64,000 nucleotides of DNA, taken from assembly GCF_014696675.1 (NCBI RefSeq), contig NZ_JACJQN010000011.1:151554-215553 (forward strand), given 5' to 3'. How positions within the stretch are numbered: position 1 is the first letter of the stretch; each line of letters opens with the position of its first letter. Of the stretch, positions 16,749 to 24,723 are shown one piece after another. Origin of the DNA: Phormidium tenue FACHB-1052. GTDB lineage: Bacteria > Cyanobacteriota > Cyanobacteriia > Phormidesmidales > Phormidesmidaceae. The position numbers were made by a program, and so were the translations under genes. Under the pieces are notes generated by a model. It ran no database searches, was not told the origin of the DNA, and saw only the letters and a list, made by a program, of their open reading frames with translations.

Positions 16749-19073
16749 CTACACAGCTCCAGCAAAGATCGCCACGGGCACCCGCTTATAAGCCGGAGTC
16801 CCCGCCCTGGGTTCAATCCGCGCCTTCATCAGCACGTTTGCTTCGGGGTAAAACATCAGTGCCGCACCCGATCGCACCTCCCCAAAAATAATCTCAATAC
16901 CGTCAAGCTGGCCCGCATCCCCCCGCACGCTCACCCGCTGGTGCTGTACAAAGCCGACCCGCTCAGCATCCAAAGGATTCATCAAAATGCAGTAGCGGTG
17001 GGGCATGCCCCGATACTCGTCGGCTTCTTTATAGACCACAGTGTTGTGTTGGCCGTAGCTGCGACCGGTGATCAGCGCCAGCACCAGGGCGGGATGCTGG
17101 CCATCTAACGAATTTGGGGGCAGGCCAAAATCTTGCAGCGTCGGCAGCGTCAGGTCGGGCAGCGGCGTCGGCTGCATTTCGGCCTTTCCCGAAGGTGTGG
17201 GGAATTTGGGTTCTAGAAAGATGCGCCCACCAATGGTGAACTCGGCGTTGGTATCGTCAATCTCGCCAATTTTTTCGTAGCCGGGAATGGTTTGGGCGAT
17301 GAGCTGGCGCACGTAGCGGGTATCGTGCAGCCGTCGCCAGTCGATGGGTTGGTCGCCGTGGAGGCTGTGGGCCAGCTCCGCTAAAAAGTCGATCTCTGTT
17401 ACCAGGTCGGCCCCCTTTAGGTGGGTTTTGCCGGGGCTATTAAGCCGCACAAAGTTGTTGCCCGACTCGACGGTGGTCTTGTGGGGGTTCTCGAAGCGGG
17501 CGTAGACGGGCACGATGATCGTGTTTTGCCGCGCCAGCCCGTGGAAGTGGCCCTGGTTGGGCTTGGTAGCCAGGTAGATAATCGTGTCGATGTTGCCGAG
17601 GGCGCGTTTGGCCTGGGTCAGGTCGGGGTTGGCGGCGTAGAGGTTGCCCCCCAGGCACAGCAGGGTATCGACTTCACCGCGATCGCTCGCTTCAATCAGG
17701 GCGCGGGCGTCGTAGCCCGGTTCGCGTTTGAGCGGTTTGCCCAGCAGTTTCTCCAGCGCTTCGCGAATGCTGTCTTTAAGGTGAGCCATTACACCCATCG
17801 AGCCAAAGCCCTGCACGTTGGAGTGGCCGCGAATGGGCATCAGGCCCGCGCCGGGTTTGCCCACGTTGCCGGTCATTAGGGCGGTGTTGGCGATGCTGTA
17901 GATGTTGTCAACGCTGTTGGCCTGGTGGGTGATACCCATCGCCCAGGCAAAGACGACGTTCTGGCTGCTGTGGATCATCTCCGCAGCGGCAATAATCTCC
18001 GTCAGCGTGAGGCCACAGGTGGCGACGATCGCCTCCCACCCGGTAGCGGCCACCTGGTCGATCACATCCTGCCAGTTCTCAGTGTGGGCCTTGAGGTAGT
18101 CAAACTGCACCCAGCCCCGCTCTAGCAGCACCTTCTGAATGCCGACGAACAGGGCCAGGTCGCTGCCCGGTAATGGCTGCAAAAACAGCGAGGCAATCTC
18201 TTCGCCCTGCACCAGCCGCAGCGGGTGGGCTGGGGAGCCAAACTTGGCCAGACCCACCTCTCTAACCGGGTTAATGACAAGGACTTTGCCGCCGCGATCG
18301 CGCAGTTCAATCAGCTCATTCATCAGTCGGGGATGGTTGGCGGGGGCGTTTGACCCCACCAGCACCACGCAGTCGGCCTGGCGCAGGCTCTCCAAGCTGA
18401 CCAGCGAAGTGCCGGTGCCAAAGACTTTGTTGAGGCTGACGGTGGAGGGGGCATGGCACAGGTCAGAACAGTCGGCCAGGTTGTTGGAGCCGATCGCCCG
18501 CACCATGAGCTGCAACAGAAAGGCCGCCTCGTTGGACGATCGCCCCGAACTGTAGGAGGCCACCCGCTCTGGCGGCAGCAAAAAGCCAGCGGTGGTCAGC
18601 CGGTAGATCTCGTCCCAGGTGATCGGTTCATAGTGATCAGACCCGGCGCGGCGAATCACCGGAAAGCTGAGGCGACCGAGGCGATCGGCCTCGCGGGAGG
18701 TGAGCGCTTGCAGTTCTGCGATGGTGTGGCGGGCGAAGAAATGGTCGCTCAGGCCCGGTTGCAGCTCCGACGAAATGGCCTGCACGCTCTTCATGCAGCG
18801 CTGTAGTGGTTCTTCTAGCTCGTTGATAAAGCCGCCGTTTTGCCCCCCGGTGCCCCAGGCGCACGACAGGCAGGCGCTCTTGTGAAACAGCGTTTTCCAA
18901 ATCTGCGGCCCCTGGGGGGAAAGGGTCTTTTGTGCCCAATATTGAATGATCGGCAGACCGCCGCCAACCGCAGGAGCAGGGATAGACTCGTCTTCAACGC
19001 CGGGGTTTGCTGTGGCTGGGTGCGTTTCGGCGGGCGATGGTGCGTCGCTATCGGGGTGAGTGCGATCGGTCAT
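16749..19073 (-). CDS. FdhF/YdeP family molybdopterin oxidoreductase
   Basis: A large (774-residue) molybdopterin-dependent oxidoreductase alpha subunit. HKSACLSCAWGTGGQNGGF near residue 65-85 is the reduced Cys motif typical of the YdeP branch. SYSSGRSSNEAAFLLQ and CSDLCHAPSTVSLNKVFGTG lie in the cofactor-binding core. The C-terminal ALITGRSYGQHNTVVYKEADEYRG is the dihydropterin-binding cap. Homologues are called formate dehydrogenase-like but their substrates are unproven, and YdeP has been linked to acid resistance. The ATG at 19073 is chosen because GAGAG lies nine bases upstream; an upstream TTG at 19106 is possible. No partner subunit or cofactor gene is adjacent. Confidence 0.88.
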   Translation of the reverse strand: MTDRTHPDSDAPSPAETHPATANPGVEDESIPAPAVGGGLPIIQYWAQKTLSPQGPQIWKTLFHKSACLSCAWGTGGQNGGFINELEEPLQRCMKSVQAISSELQPGLSDHFFARHTIAELQALTSREADRLGRLSFPVIRRAGSDHYEPITWDEIYRLTTAGFLLPPERVASYSSGRSSNEAAFLLQLMVRAIGSNNLADCSDLCHAPSTVSLNKVFGTGTSLVSLESLRQADCVVLVGSNAPANHPRLMNELIELRDRGGKVLVINPVREVGLAKFGSPAHPLRLVQGEEIASLFLQPLPGSDLALFVGIQKVLLERGWVQFDYLKAHTENWQDVIDQVAATGWEAIVATCGLTLTEIIAAAEMIHSSQNVVFAWAMGITHQANSVDNIYSIANTALMTGNVGKPGAGLMPIRGHSNVQGFGSMGVMAHLKDSIREALEKLLGKPLKREPGYDARALIEASDRGEVDTLLCLGGNLYAANPDLTQAKRALGNIDTIIYLATKPNQGHFHGLARQNTIIVPVYARFENPHKTTVESGNNFVRLNSPGKTHLKGADLVTEIDFLAELAHSLHGDQPIDWRRLHDTRYVRQLIAQTIPGYEKIGEIDDTNAEFTIGGRIFLEPKFPTPSGKAEMQPTPLPDLTLPTLQDFGLPPNSLDGQHPALVLALITGRSYGQHNTVVYKEADEYRGMPHRYCILMNPLDAERVGFVQHQRVSVRGDAGQLDGIEIIFGEVRSGAALMFYPEANVLMKARIEPRAGTPAYKRVPVAIFAGAV

Positions 19074-19188
19074 GTTGCAGGTCTCTCTACAGCTGCTATG
19101 CAACAACTATAGCGAGAGGGCCAGAGGCAGGTATGTAAGCCTAAAGATAGACAGTCGGGTACAATGATTTATTGTGTTGCTTGTCTAA

Positions 19189-19731
19189 TTATTCTGTCGG
19201 ATGTTCTCGTAGCGCATATTTACAGCAGCCGGTGGCATCTATCTCTGCAAATACCTCGATTTTGGGATAGAAATCTTGAGCGTAAAAAGTACGGGGAAAC
19301 GAGCTCATTAAAGACCTAATTTGAGACTTAGTGAATTTTTGCGGGATCTTCCAAACGGCCCCATGCGCATACTCAGGAATAACGTAAATCATATCGAGCT
19401 TGTGCAGCAAGCGAATGGTCTGCTTTTTGTCAGACACCGATATTATTGTTAGATCATGGAAGTGAGATTTGAAGCCAGCCTCATAGGCGGCGAAATCACG
19501 CTCTAAACCATAACCTGAGCCGAATTCAAGCACTCGTCCATCTTCTCGCTCGACAAAGAACCCATTATTTCCGATGAGCCCGTCGTCCCAGTCGCCAGAT
19601 GCAAAATAAGCTTTGCTTTGATAATAGAAATACCAGCCATATGGCTTCTCGATGGTTGCATCCTCGAACAAAGCGCAGTCTGATCCTATTTTGTTGAGTG
19701 CAATTTGCTTGGCTTCTTCAAACGTAATCAT
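19189..19731 (-). CDS. YrhB / immunity-protein-35-like domain protein
   Basis: 180 residues from the ATG at 19731 (MITFEEAKQIALNKI). The N-terminal half fits the YrhB/Imm35 pattern: EKPYGWYFYYQSKAYF, then a Gly-Asn turn and the acidic strand EREDGRVLEFGSG. In polymorphic-toxin loci such proteins neutralise a partner toxin, but no toxin gene is adjacent, so this may be an orphan immunity gene or serve another role. The C-terminal part ends CCKYALREHP. It opens the more AT-rich accessory stretch. Confidence 0.7.
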   Translation of the reverse strand: MITFEEAKQIALNKIGSDCALFEDATIEKPYGWYFYYQSKAYFASGDWDDGLIGNNGFFVEREDGRVLEFGSGYGLERDFAAYEAGFKSHFHDLTIISVSDKKQTIRLLHKLDMIYVIPEYAHGAVWKIPQKFTKSQIRSLMSSFPRTFYAQDFYPKIEVFAEIDATGCCKYALREHPTE

Positions 19732-19801
19732 AATTCCTATGATATGCAACTGAGCCGCGGGCAAGCAACGCGACTATGTATAAAGTATCAGTTAATAGAT
19801 T

Positions 19802-19935
19802 GGGTTGAGCTAGCGATCGCGATCGCGTAGGGTGTGTTTTGCGCTCAGCGTCTCCTTGAGGAGAAACTCAACACCTGCCGCTGAGATTGTTGGGTTTGCT
19901 TCGTCAACCTAACCTACAAGAGATCTGCGATCGCA
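19802..19935. repeat. Dispersed REP-like repeat, copy 1
   Basis: Starts with GGGTTGAGCTAGCG and ends CAACCTAACCTACAAGAG then ATCTGCGATCGC. About 120 bases are recognisably the same as the copy at 20441-20562. Inverted GTTGGGTTT/AACCTAACC segments allow a hairpin. Intergenic, between the YrhB-like gene and the GFA gene. Confidence 0.75.
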
Positions 19936-19978
19936 TTCAATTTGGTTCAGCCCATCGGACGAACCCATGTACATACCG

Positions 19979-20404
19979 TTATACTTGTGCGCCTGGGGAG
20001 GGCGATTGCGAAAAGTGTGGCAATTCCTCATTCAGGCAAACCCAAGGGGCCGCGCTTGATGTCCAAATGTCTAGCGCAGGGGAGAAATCGCTTTGGTCGT
20101 CAAATGTTGTAAAGCGTATGGATATGAAATCTGGCATCGCTTCGCCGGTTGTGAACAAGGGACTACCGCAGTTCGAGCAGAAGCTTCGTGTGGTCTGAGC
20201 GCCACTTGACGCGCGAACAGAATATTCTTTTGGTGAGCCGGTGACTTTGATGGATTTTGTTGATACGACTACGCCAGATGCGAACGGTGCTCCGCTGGAT
20301 AGTTGGCAATCACTGCAATGACAATTCAGCATTGCCAAAGGCGCACTGTGACACTCGTAGCGTATGGCACCGCAAGCGCAGCCGCCTGAAAATGGAACAT
20401 TCAT
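19979..20404 (-). CDS. GFA family zinc protein (CENP-V/glutathione-dependent formaldehyde-activating-like)
   Basis: 141 residues. The zinc-binding cysteines of the Mss4-like fold are visible: GGCACGAIRYEC at the N-terminus, NCHCSDCQLSSGAPF, and FCSNCGSPLF. Proteins of this family bind zinc through a CxC/CxxC/CxxC arrangement. Although named after an enzyme that condenses formaldehyde with glutathione, most members have no proven substrate. It is flanked on both sides by copies of the same dispersed repeat. Confidence 0.9.
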   Translation of the reverse strand: MNVPFSGGCACGAIRYECHSAPLAMLNCHCSDCQLSSGAPFASGVVVSTKSIKVTGSPKEYSVRASSGAQTTRSFCSNCGSPLFTTGEAMPDFISIRFTTFDDQSDFSPALDIWTSSAAPWVCLNEELPHFSQSPSPGAQV

Positions 20405-20440
20405 AAAAGACCTCTTTGCTTGGCTCTCTGTGAAATTTAG

Positions 20441-20562
20441 TTAGTAGGTTTGGGTTGAGCTAGCATTTGTGAAGCATCTCCCTTAGGAGAAAAACCAACA
20501 TCTGCTGCTGAGATTGTTGGGTTTCCTTCGTCAACCTAACCCACAGAAGATCTGCGATCGCG
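20441..20562. repeat. Dispersed REP-like repeat, copy 2
   Basis: Same family and orientation as 19802-19935: TTGGGTTGAGCTAGC, an internal CTTAGGAGAAA, GCTGAGATTGTTGGGTTT and the end AGATCTGCGATCGCGC. Lies between the GFA gene and the downstream membrane protein gene. Confidence 0.75.
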
Positions 20563-20603
20563 CTTCATAGTCCAACCAAAACGAATTGTTAGACTGCAAG
20601 CAC

Positions 20604-21380
20604 CTAGAAATCTTCTTCTGAAATCGTGTGCATCTGCACGTTACTACTGCTCACATTGTATAGAGCTAACGTTAATCTACTAAACTGAATCTCACTCTCT
20701 GTTGGCACCTCCTCAAGATTAAACGCATCGGTACGTAAAAAAGCTCCTGAATTTAGATCACGATATCTAACTTCAAAATTCCCTGCTCTTATGTTCTCAA
20801 CCGTAAATACGTCCTTAGCACGGACAAAGAAGACTCGTACTGGTCTTGGAGAGGGAGTATCAAGGGAAAATAACTTTATAAATACGTCTGAGTCATTTTT
20901 TGAATTGTCAACGGTTAGAGATGAATAACCGTCTGTAAATTCCTGTGAATATCCATCTATGTAATCTGACGTTGATGGAAAAGAAGATCCATTATCTGCA
21001 ACAGCCGGGCGAACAACAGATGGTGGGCTTGGTGAAGAAGGAGCTGTCTGAGACAGCGTTGGTACTGAGGGACTTGAACTAGGAACTATCCTTATAAGCA
21101 ATTCGACTACTCCAAACAACGCACCTAAAAGAGCAATGGCGACAATATAGACATTTCTCACTTGCCGCCAATTTAGAGGTACTCTTGTGACGAGATACTC
21201 GCTCGCCTTAAAAACCACGATATTTAACGAACTTCCGATAGGAACTACTCTAAAAGAACCTAAGGGGATAATCGGTATATCGATTAGGACGAACCATTCA
21301 GTTGTGATAAACGATCCGTCTTCTAACAGATCTCTCTTTCCGTAGTATTTTGTTCCAATTCTATAGAAAGTAGATGGCAT
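20604..21380 (-). CDS. Single-span membrane protein of unknown function
   Basis: 258 residues from the preferred ATG at 21380 (MPSTFYRIGTKYYGKRD); an in-frame extension to 21458 is less likely. The N-terminal domain of about 70 residues ends in IDIPIIPLGSFRVVPIG, a pattern I have seen in other bacterial hypothetical membrane proteins. One transmembrane helix follows (VYIVAIALLGALFGVVELLI), then a Ser/Pro-rich linker and a C-terminal domain with beta-type alternation. Codon use is clearly more AT-rich than in the flanking kilobases, which suggests transfer. Function unknown. Confidence 0.7.
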   Translation of the reverse strand: MPSTFYRIGTKYYGKRDLLEDGSFITTEWFVLIDIPIIPLGSFRVVPIGSSLNIVVFKASEYLVTRVPLNWRQVRNVYIVAIALLGALFGVVELLIRIVPSSSPSVPTLSQTAPSSPSPPSVVRPAVADNGSSFPSTSDYIDGYSQEFTDGYSSLTVDNSKNDSDVFIKLFSLDTPSPRPVRVFFVRAKDVFTVENIRAGNFEVRYRDLNSGAFLRTDAFNLEEVPTESEIQFSRLTLALYNVSSSNVQMHTISEEDF

Positions 21381-21599
21381 GGCGATGTAAATGGCATAGC
21401 GACTCTTACTTAAACACAAGTTTGACCTCCATCTACAGAAACTTGTGTATAATTTCAACTTATCTTCAAACTTTCTTCATCAGCAATTCTGAAATATTGT
21501 TTAATAGATAACTTTGCAACTACTTAACACAGACTGCTGAGAGATTATCTTCAAGCACTCTTTCAATCAAAGTCTTTAGCGGTCTAAGTATGAGTTAAG

Positions 21600-21740
21600 T
21601 TGGGCATGAAAAGGTAGGTTGGGTGAAACGGAGTGAAACCCGACACCAAACTAGGCTTTGTTGGATTCTGCTGAGCGCCATCCAGTTAGTAGGTTGGGTT
21701 GAGCTAGCGAAACCCAACACTCACCGTTAATTTAGCACCC
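21600..21740. repeat. Dispersed REP-like repeat, copy 3 (inverted relative to copies 1 and 2)
   Basis: Contains GTAGGTTGGGTTGAGCTAGC followed by GAAACCCAACACTCACC, the reverse complement of the 3' half of the other copies, plus a second GGTTGGGTGAAAC...GAAACCCGACACC hairpin. It lies directly upstream of the broken transposase gene. The remainder of 21381-21780 is AT-rich without a gene. Confidence 0.7.
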
Positions 21741-21780
21741 CACCTGCCTATCCTAGGTTTATTCCCGATGGGCAATTCCT

Positions 21781-22322
21781 ATGCAATACCGTCGTGCCAA
21801 AACGGCTGGTGCCACTTATTTTTTCACTGTCGTTACTTTCAATCGCCAGCACCTATTTAAAACCGACGCAACTATTCAGCTTCTTTGACACGCCTTTTAC
21901 ACTGTCAAACAGCGCTACTCTTTTGACATTAATGCCATTGTCCTTTTACCCGATCATCCCCATGTATTTGGACATTGCCCGAAGACGACGCTAATTTCTC
22001 TATGCGCTGGCGGCTGGTCAAAACTTACTTCAGTCGGCATTGCCCAGAAAAACACAAATGTTATCGCTCGTTAGCTCGTTTGAAGAAACAGGAACAGGCT
22101 ATCTGGCAACGGCGATTTTGGGAACACCAGATTCGTAATGAAGGAGACTTTGAACGGCATGTTGATTATATTCATTACAATCTAGTGAGTCACCAGTTAG
22201 TAGATGCCCCTTGTAACTGGCCTTATTCGAGCTTCCGTCGTTATGTTGAGCAGGGGGTTTACCCAAACGATTGGGGAGCTGGTAGAGAAATCACTTTTCA
22301 AGACACAGTGGGTTGGGAATAA
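21781..22322 (+). pseudogene. REP-associated tyrosine transposase (RAYT, Y1 type), broken
   Basis: The ATG at 21781 starts MQYRRAKTAGATYFFTVVTF, the usual RAYT N-terminus, but a TGA at 21886-21888 interrupts it after 35 codons. The same frame continues as AFYTVKQRYSFDINAIVLL and PDHPHVF, which includes the HxH-type metal region. A one-base shift near 21970 moves the gene to the next frame, which reads DDANFSMRWRLVKTYFSR and continues through WQRRFWEHQIRNEGDFE and HVDYIHYNLVSHQLVDAP to the stop at 22322. The catalytic Tyr would be in the YIHYN helix. RAYTs act on REP hairpins. Here the gene is flanked by such repeats but is inactive as written. Confidence 0.85.
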
Positions 22323-22330
22323 AATTTTTT

Positions 22331-22510
22331 AGAATTGTTGGGTTTCGCAGCTAACCCAACTAGCGCGTCCAGATCAATCTGTAGGTTGGTGTTGAGGCTC
22401 GGTGAAACCCAACATATCCTCGACTGAGTTAGGTTTTCATTTTGTTCAACTGGAATTGTTGGGTTTCGCTGGCTCAACCCAACCTACAGGAGATCTGCGA
22501 TCGCGCTTTT
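22331..22510. repeat. Dispersed REP-like repeat, copy 4 (composite)
   Basis: Begins AGAATTGTTGGGTTTCGCAG just after the transposase stop. It contains GTAGGTTGGTGTTGAGGC, GTGAAACCCAACA and a second AATTGTTGGGTTTCGCTGG, and ends CCTACAGGAGATCTGCGATC, the same terminus as copies 1 and 2. It appears to be two hairpin units in tandem. Confidence 0.75.
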
Positions 22511-22525
22511 GTCTCTTGAATGTAT

Positions 22526-23464
22526 TTAGCGCGACAGTTTCCCGTTAAACGATTTTCTGATTTCATTCAAAATCTTTTCATATTCCAGCTTGTATTTGTG
22601 ATTCTCTCTTATCTGCCAATCAACTTCTTCTTCAAAATTTTCGATCCCGAAATCATCAACAATTTCTTCCAAGCCTTGTTTTGAACGAATGTTTACTAAA
22701 CGAGTTTTGCCTAGCCGAAACTGACTGAAGGCGCGTAGTACCACGTTTAAATGGCTAAGATCTTCTTCCTCAAAGAAAATTTCACCTTCGTGAGCTGTCT
22801 GCTTTGCGGATCTCAGTTGATTAGCAAAGTTAAGAAGATTATCTTCACTTGCACGCTCCCATAGGTCATCTCCAGCTAATCTTAATGCTTGTAAACTTTT
22901 CCAAACGTTACAGTAAGCTTCAAATTGAGAGTTAGCATAAGCCTGTTTTGGATTGGTAATACCAATTTGTTGTGAAAAGAAAGCAAATTGTTCAATAAGA
23001 GTAGCTTGATTACCGACAAACTGTTGAATTGTGATATTGCCACCTGCATTTAACGCTTGAGCAGCTAGACCACTTGTAGGATTCATTCCAGAAGTGTTTG
23101 AAGGAAGATCTTCTTGTGCGTTGCTACTGGACAAAATTACATCATCTCTAGCTCTAATGTTTTCTGCATCAATACCTTGTCCAGTTCTCTCATCTGCCAC
23201 AAATCTTCCTTCTCGGCTTGTTACACCCTTAGCTTTAATGCCACCTCTGTAACCTAAAATGTTTGGACTTTCTGTCTTGAGACTTAACCAATACCCAGCT
23301 AGCAAACCAACAATCGCGAATAGAACCATCCATAAAATCGTTCGATCATTAAATTTCTCACTAATCGCTCGCTGCTGAATAGCCGCAGCAATCAAGTTGA
23401 GAATAACATTAACAATAGCGCCAATAAAAAGACCAAGAACTGGGTATGTATATTTTTCTTGCAT
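22526..23464 (-). CDS. Two-helix membrane protein with helical C-terminal domain, unknown
   Basis: 312 residues. Two N-terminal transmembrane helices (about residues 8-29 and 43-61) are followed by a stretch reminiscent of a beta-solenoid (GQGIDAENIRARDDVILSS, about 96-114), a Gly/Asn motif NAGGNITIQQFVGNQ (139-153), and a soluble alpha-helical domain of about 150 residues rich in Glu/Lys. AT-rich codon use sets it apart from the neighbouring high-GC genes. I do not recognise the family. The Gly/Asn motif is loosely like that in the pentapeptide protein at 9665-11185. It could be a membrane-tethered effector or sensor, but that is speculation. Confidence 0.65.
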   Translation of the reverse strand: MQEKYTYPVLGLFIGAIVNVILNLIAAAIQQRAISEKFNDRTILWMVLFAIVGLLAGYWLSLKTESPNILGYRGGIKAKGVTSREGRFVADERTGQGIDAENIRARDDVILSSSNAQEDLPSNTSGMNPTSGLAAQALNAGGNITIQQFVGNQATLIEQFAFFSQQIGITNPKQAYANSQFEAYCNVWKSLQALRLAGDDLWERASEDNLLNFANQLRSAKQTAHEGEIFFEEEDLSHLNVVLRAFSQFRLGKTRLVNIRSKQGLEEIVDDFGIENFEEEVDWQIRENHKYKLEYEKILNEIRKSFNGKLSR

Positions 23465-23591
23465 AAACTAACATCGGAACTGTGTTTGAATATTAACAAA
23501 GATAACTACACATGCATCAGAACTCTGCAATGCAGATTCCTTAAATTACCTTTCAACTTGTCTGTCTAGTTATATATTAAGTGTCATATTC

Positions 23592-23795
23592 GCTGGATGA
23601 GACCCTCCACAATCGGCATTATCTGTTAGATCTGCGGGATAACACCCGGTTCTTAAGAAATTAAACATCAAATCTGCTGGATAAGCCTGGCGTTTCGGGG
23701 TTTTATTCAGTAGGTTTGAGGCTTAAGCAGGGAGATTGGGGGTATTGTCCGTCAAAAGTGCTGGATAATATCCCCAAATTAGGGTTTATCCAGCA
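23592..23795. repeat. Iteron-like sites GCTGGATAA spaced by 42 bp
   Basis: Sites GCTGGATGA (23592), GCGGGATAA (23634), GCTGGATAA (23676) and GCTGGATAA (23760) are separated by exactly 42, 42 and 84 bases. A reverse copy TTATCCAGCA at 23786-23795 forms a 10-bp inverted repeat with TGCTGGATAA at 23759-23768. Two sites share the preceding ATCT. The reverse complement TTATCCAGC matches 7 of 9 bases of the DnaA box TTATCCACA. The phasing (four helical turns) suggests cooperative protein binding, as in iterons. It lies in a 700-bp gene-free stretch (23465-24164). Confidence 0.6.
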
Positions 23796-23899
23796 TTTGC
23801 TAATGCCAGTACCGCAGTCCCCTAATTGGTCAAAGAAGGAAAGCGATTCTCCTCACGCCTTTTCACTACGGTTGACGAGTTGCTTTTGCACTAGTACAC

Positions 23900-24164
23900 T
23901 CATCCACTAAGCCGTTCGACCAGAGCGGTTGCCACACAGAACTCGAAAACTTTGGCGCTGCCGGAAGGTGCGGCTAACACCAACCGACAGCTAACCCCGC
24001 AAATCTAACGGGCAGATTGCGAGGCTAGGGAGATCGTACCCTAGTCACTCCAGTTTGCACTTCAACTGCGGGTGGCTAGGGTTTTCGCGTTCTGTTTTCC
24101 TCACCCTTCCACCCCTTGCGGGGGCAGGGCTTGCTCACCGCAACCAAAAAAGGAAACAGAACCG
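23900..24164 (+). promoter_or_regulatory. Structured leader upstream of the 24165 gene
   Basis: No gene is seen here. The strand carries several short inverted repeats: CTAGGG-8-CCCTAG at about 24029-24048, and TTCTGTTTTCC (24090-24100) against GGAAACAGAA (24152-24161), which overlaps the Shine-Dalgarno region of the next gene (AGGA, 10 bases before ATG). Pairing of the latter would hide the ribosome site. It could be a cis-regulatory RNA, but it matches no class I recognise. Confidence 0.4.
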
Positions 24165-24476
24165 ATGTTTGAATATCTCGAACCTAGCGATCATGATGAG
24201 TCTGAGGTTGATCCAGGGACCGGGTCCCTGCCGCTGCCACCCAGGTCTGGAGCTATTAACAAAGGGACCCGGTCCCTAAACCCCGAGAAAGTGCGCCACC
24301 TGCTCTATGGCAGTTTGGCCGCCATCGATCGCACCATCAAAATCCTCCACTCCCTCGGCTACGCCAACCCCAACGACTGGAGCGATCCCATCCCCGTGCC
24401 ACCGAGCAGTGCCGCAGCAACCGACCACCCCAACCAATGGATGGTGATCATGACCAAGACCCTACTCATTGAGTAG
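24165..24476 (+). CDS. Conserved cyanobacterial small protein, unknown function
   Basis: 103 residues from ATG 24165. The C-terminal half (VRHLLYGSLAAIDRTIKILH, then GYANPNDWSDPIP and WMVIMTK) resembles a short family I associate with cyanobacterial plasmids and mobile regions; function unknown. The N-terminal half is low complexity and contains two near-palindromic 15-mers at DNA level, 24215-24229 and 24263-24277, which are reverse complements of each other. A stem-loop follows the stop. Confidence 0.65.
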   Translation: MFEYLEPSDHDESEVDPGTGSLPLPPRSGAINKGTRSLNPEKVRHLLYGSLAAIDRTIKILHSLGYANPNDWSDPIPVPPSSAAATDHPNQWMVIMTKTLLIE

Positions 24477-24489
24477 CAGCTCCCAAAGA

Positions 24490-24546
24490 GACCGAGTGCC
24501 TGCTGTTGCTAGCAACGTCTTGGGTCAAGACAACAGGCACCCGGTC
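24490..24546. terminator. Long imperfect stem-loop after the 24165 gene
   Basis: GACCGAGTGCCTGCTGTTG (24490-24508) pairs with CAACAGGCACCCGGTC (24531-24546) with a small bulge. It is 14 bases beyond the stop and directly before the 21-bp repeat array. No U-tract. Confidence 0.5.
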
Positions 24547-24555
24547 GCTAAACGC

Positions 24556-24723
24556 AAACTGGCACAGCTGTTTAACGATCAGCGCCCTGTGATCGTTAAA
24601 CACAGCCCTGTGATCGTTAAACTGGCACAGCTGTTTAGCAAACTGGCATAGCTGTTTAGCGATCATCACTCGCTGATCGTTAAACACAGCCCTGTGCTCG
24701 TTAAACTGGCACATCTGTTTGAT
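24556..24723. repeat. Eight 21-bp tandem repeats in two 84-bp blocks, candidate centromere-like array
   Basis: Units start at 24556, 24577, 24598, 24619, 24640, 24661, 24682 and 24703. The order is A-B-C-A then A-B-C-A, where A is AAACTGGCACAGCTGTTTA-like, B is GATCnnnnnnCnGTGATCGTT-like and C is AAACACAGCCCTGTGnTCGTT. Units are internally palindromic (AAAC...GTTT, GATC...GATC). 21 bp equals two helical turns, so every unit faces the same side. ParR-type proteins bind such phased direct repeats. The array is about 0.8 kb beyond the 3' end of the ParR-like gene. Both strands stay open in one frame because 21 is divisible by 3. Confidence 0.8.

Noticed and set aside
23592..23795. CRISPR array
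   Set aside because: The shared part of each unit is only about 9-13 bases, units are few, and no cas genes are nearby.
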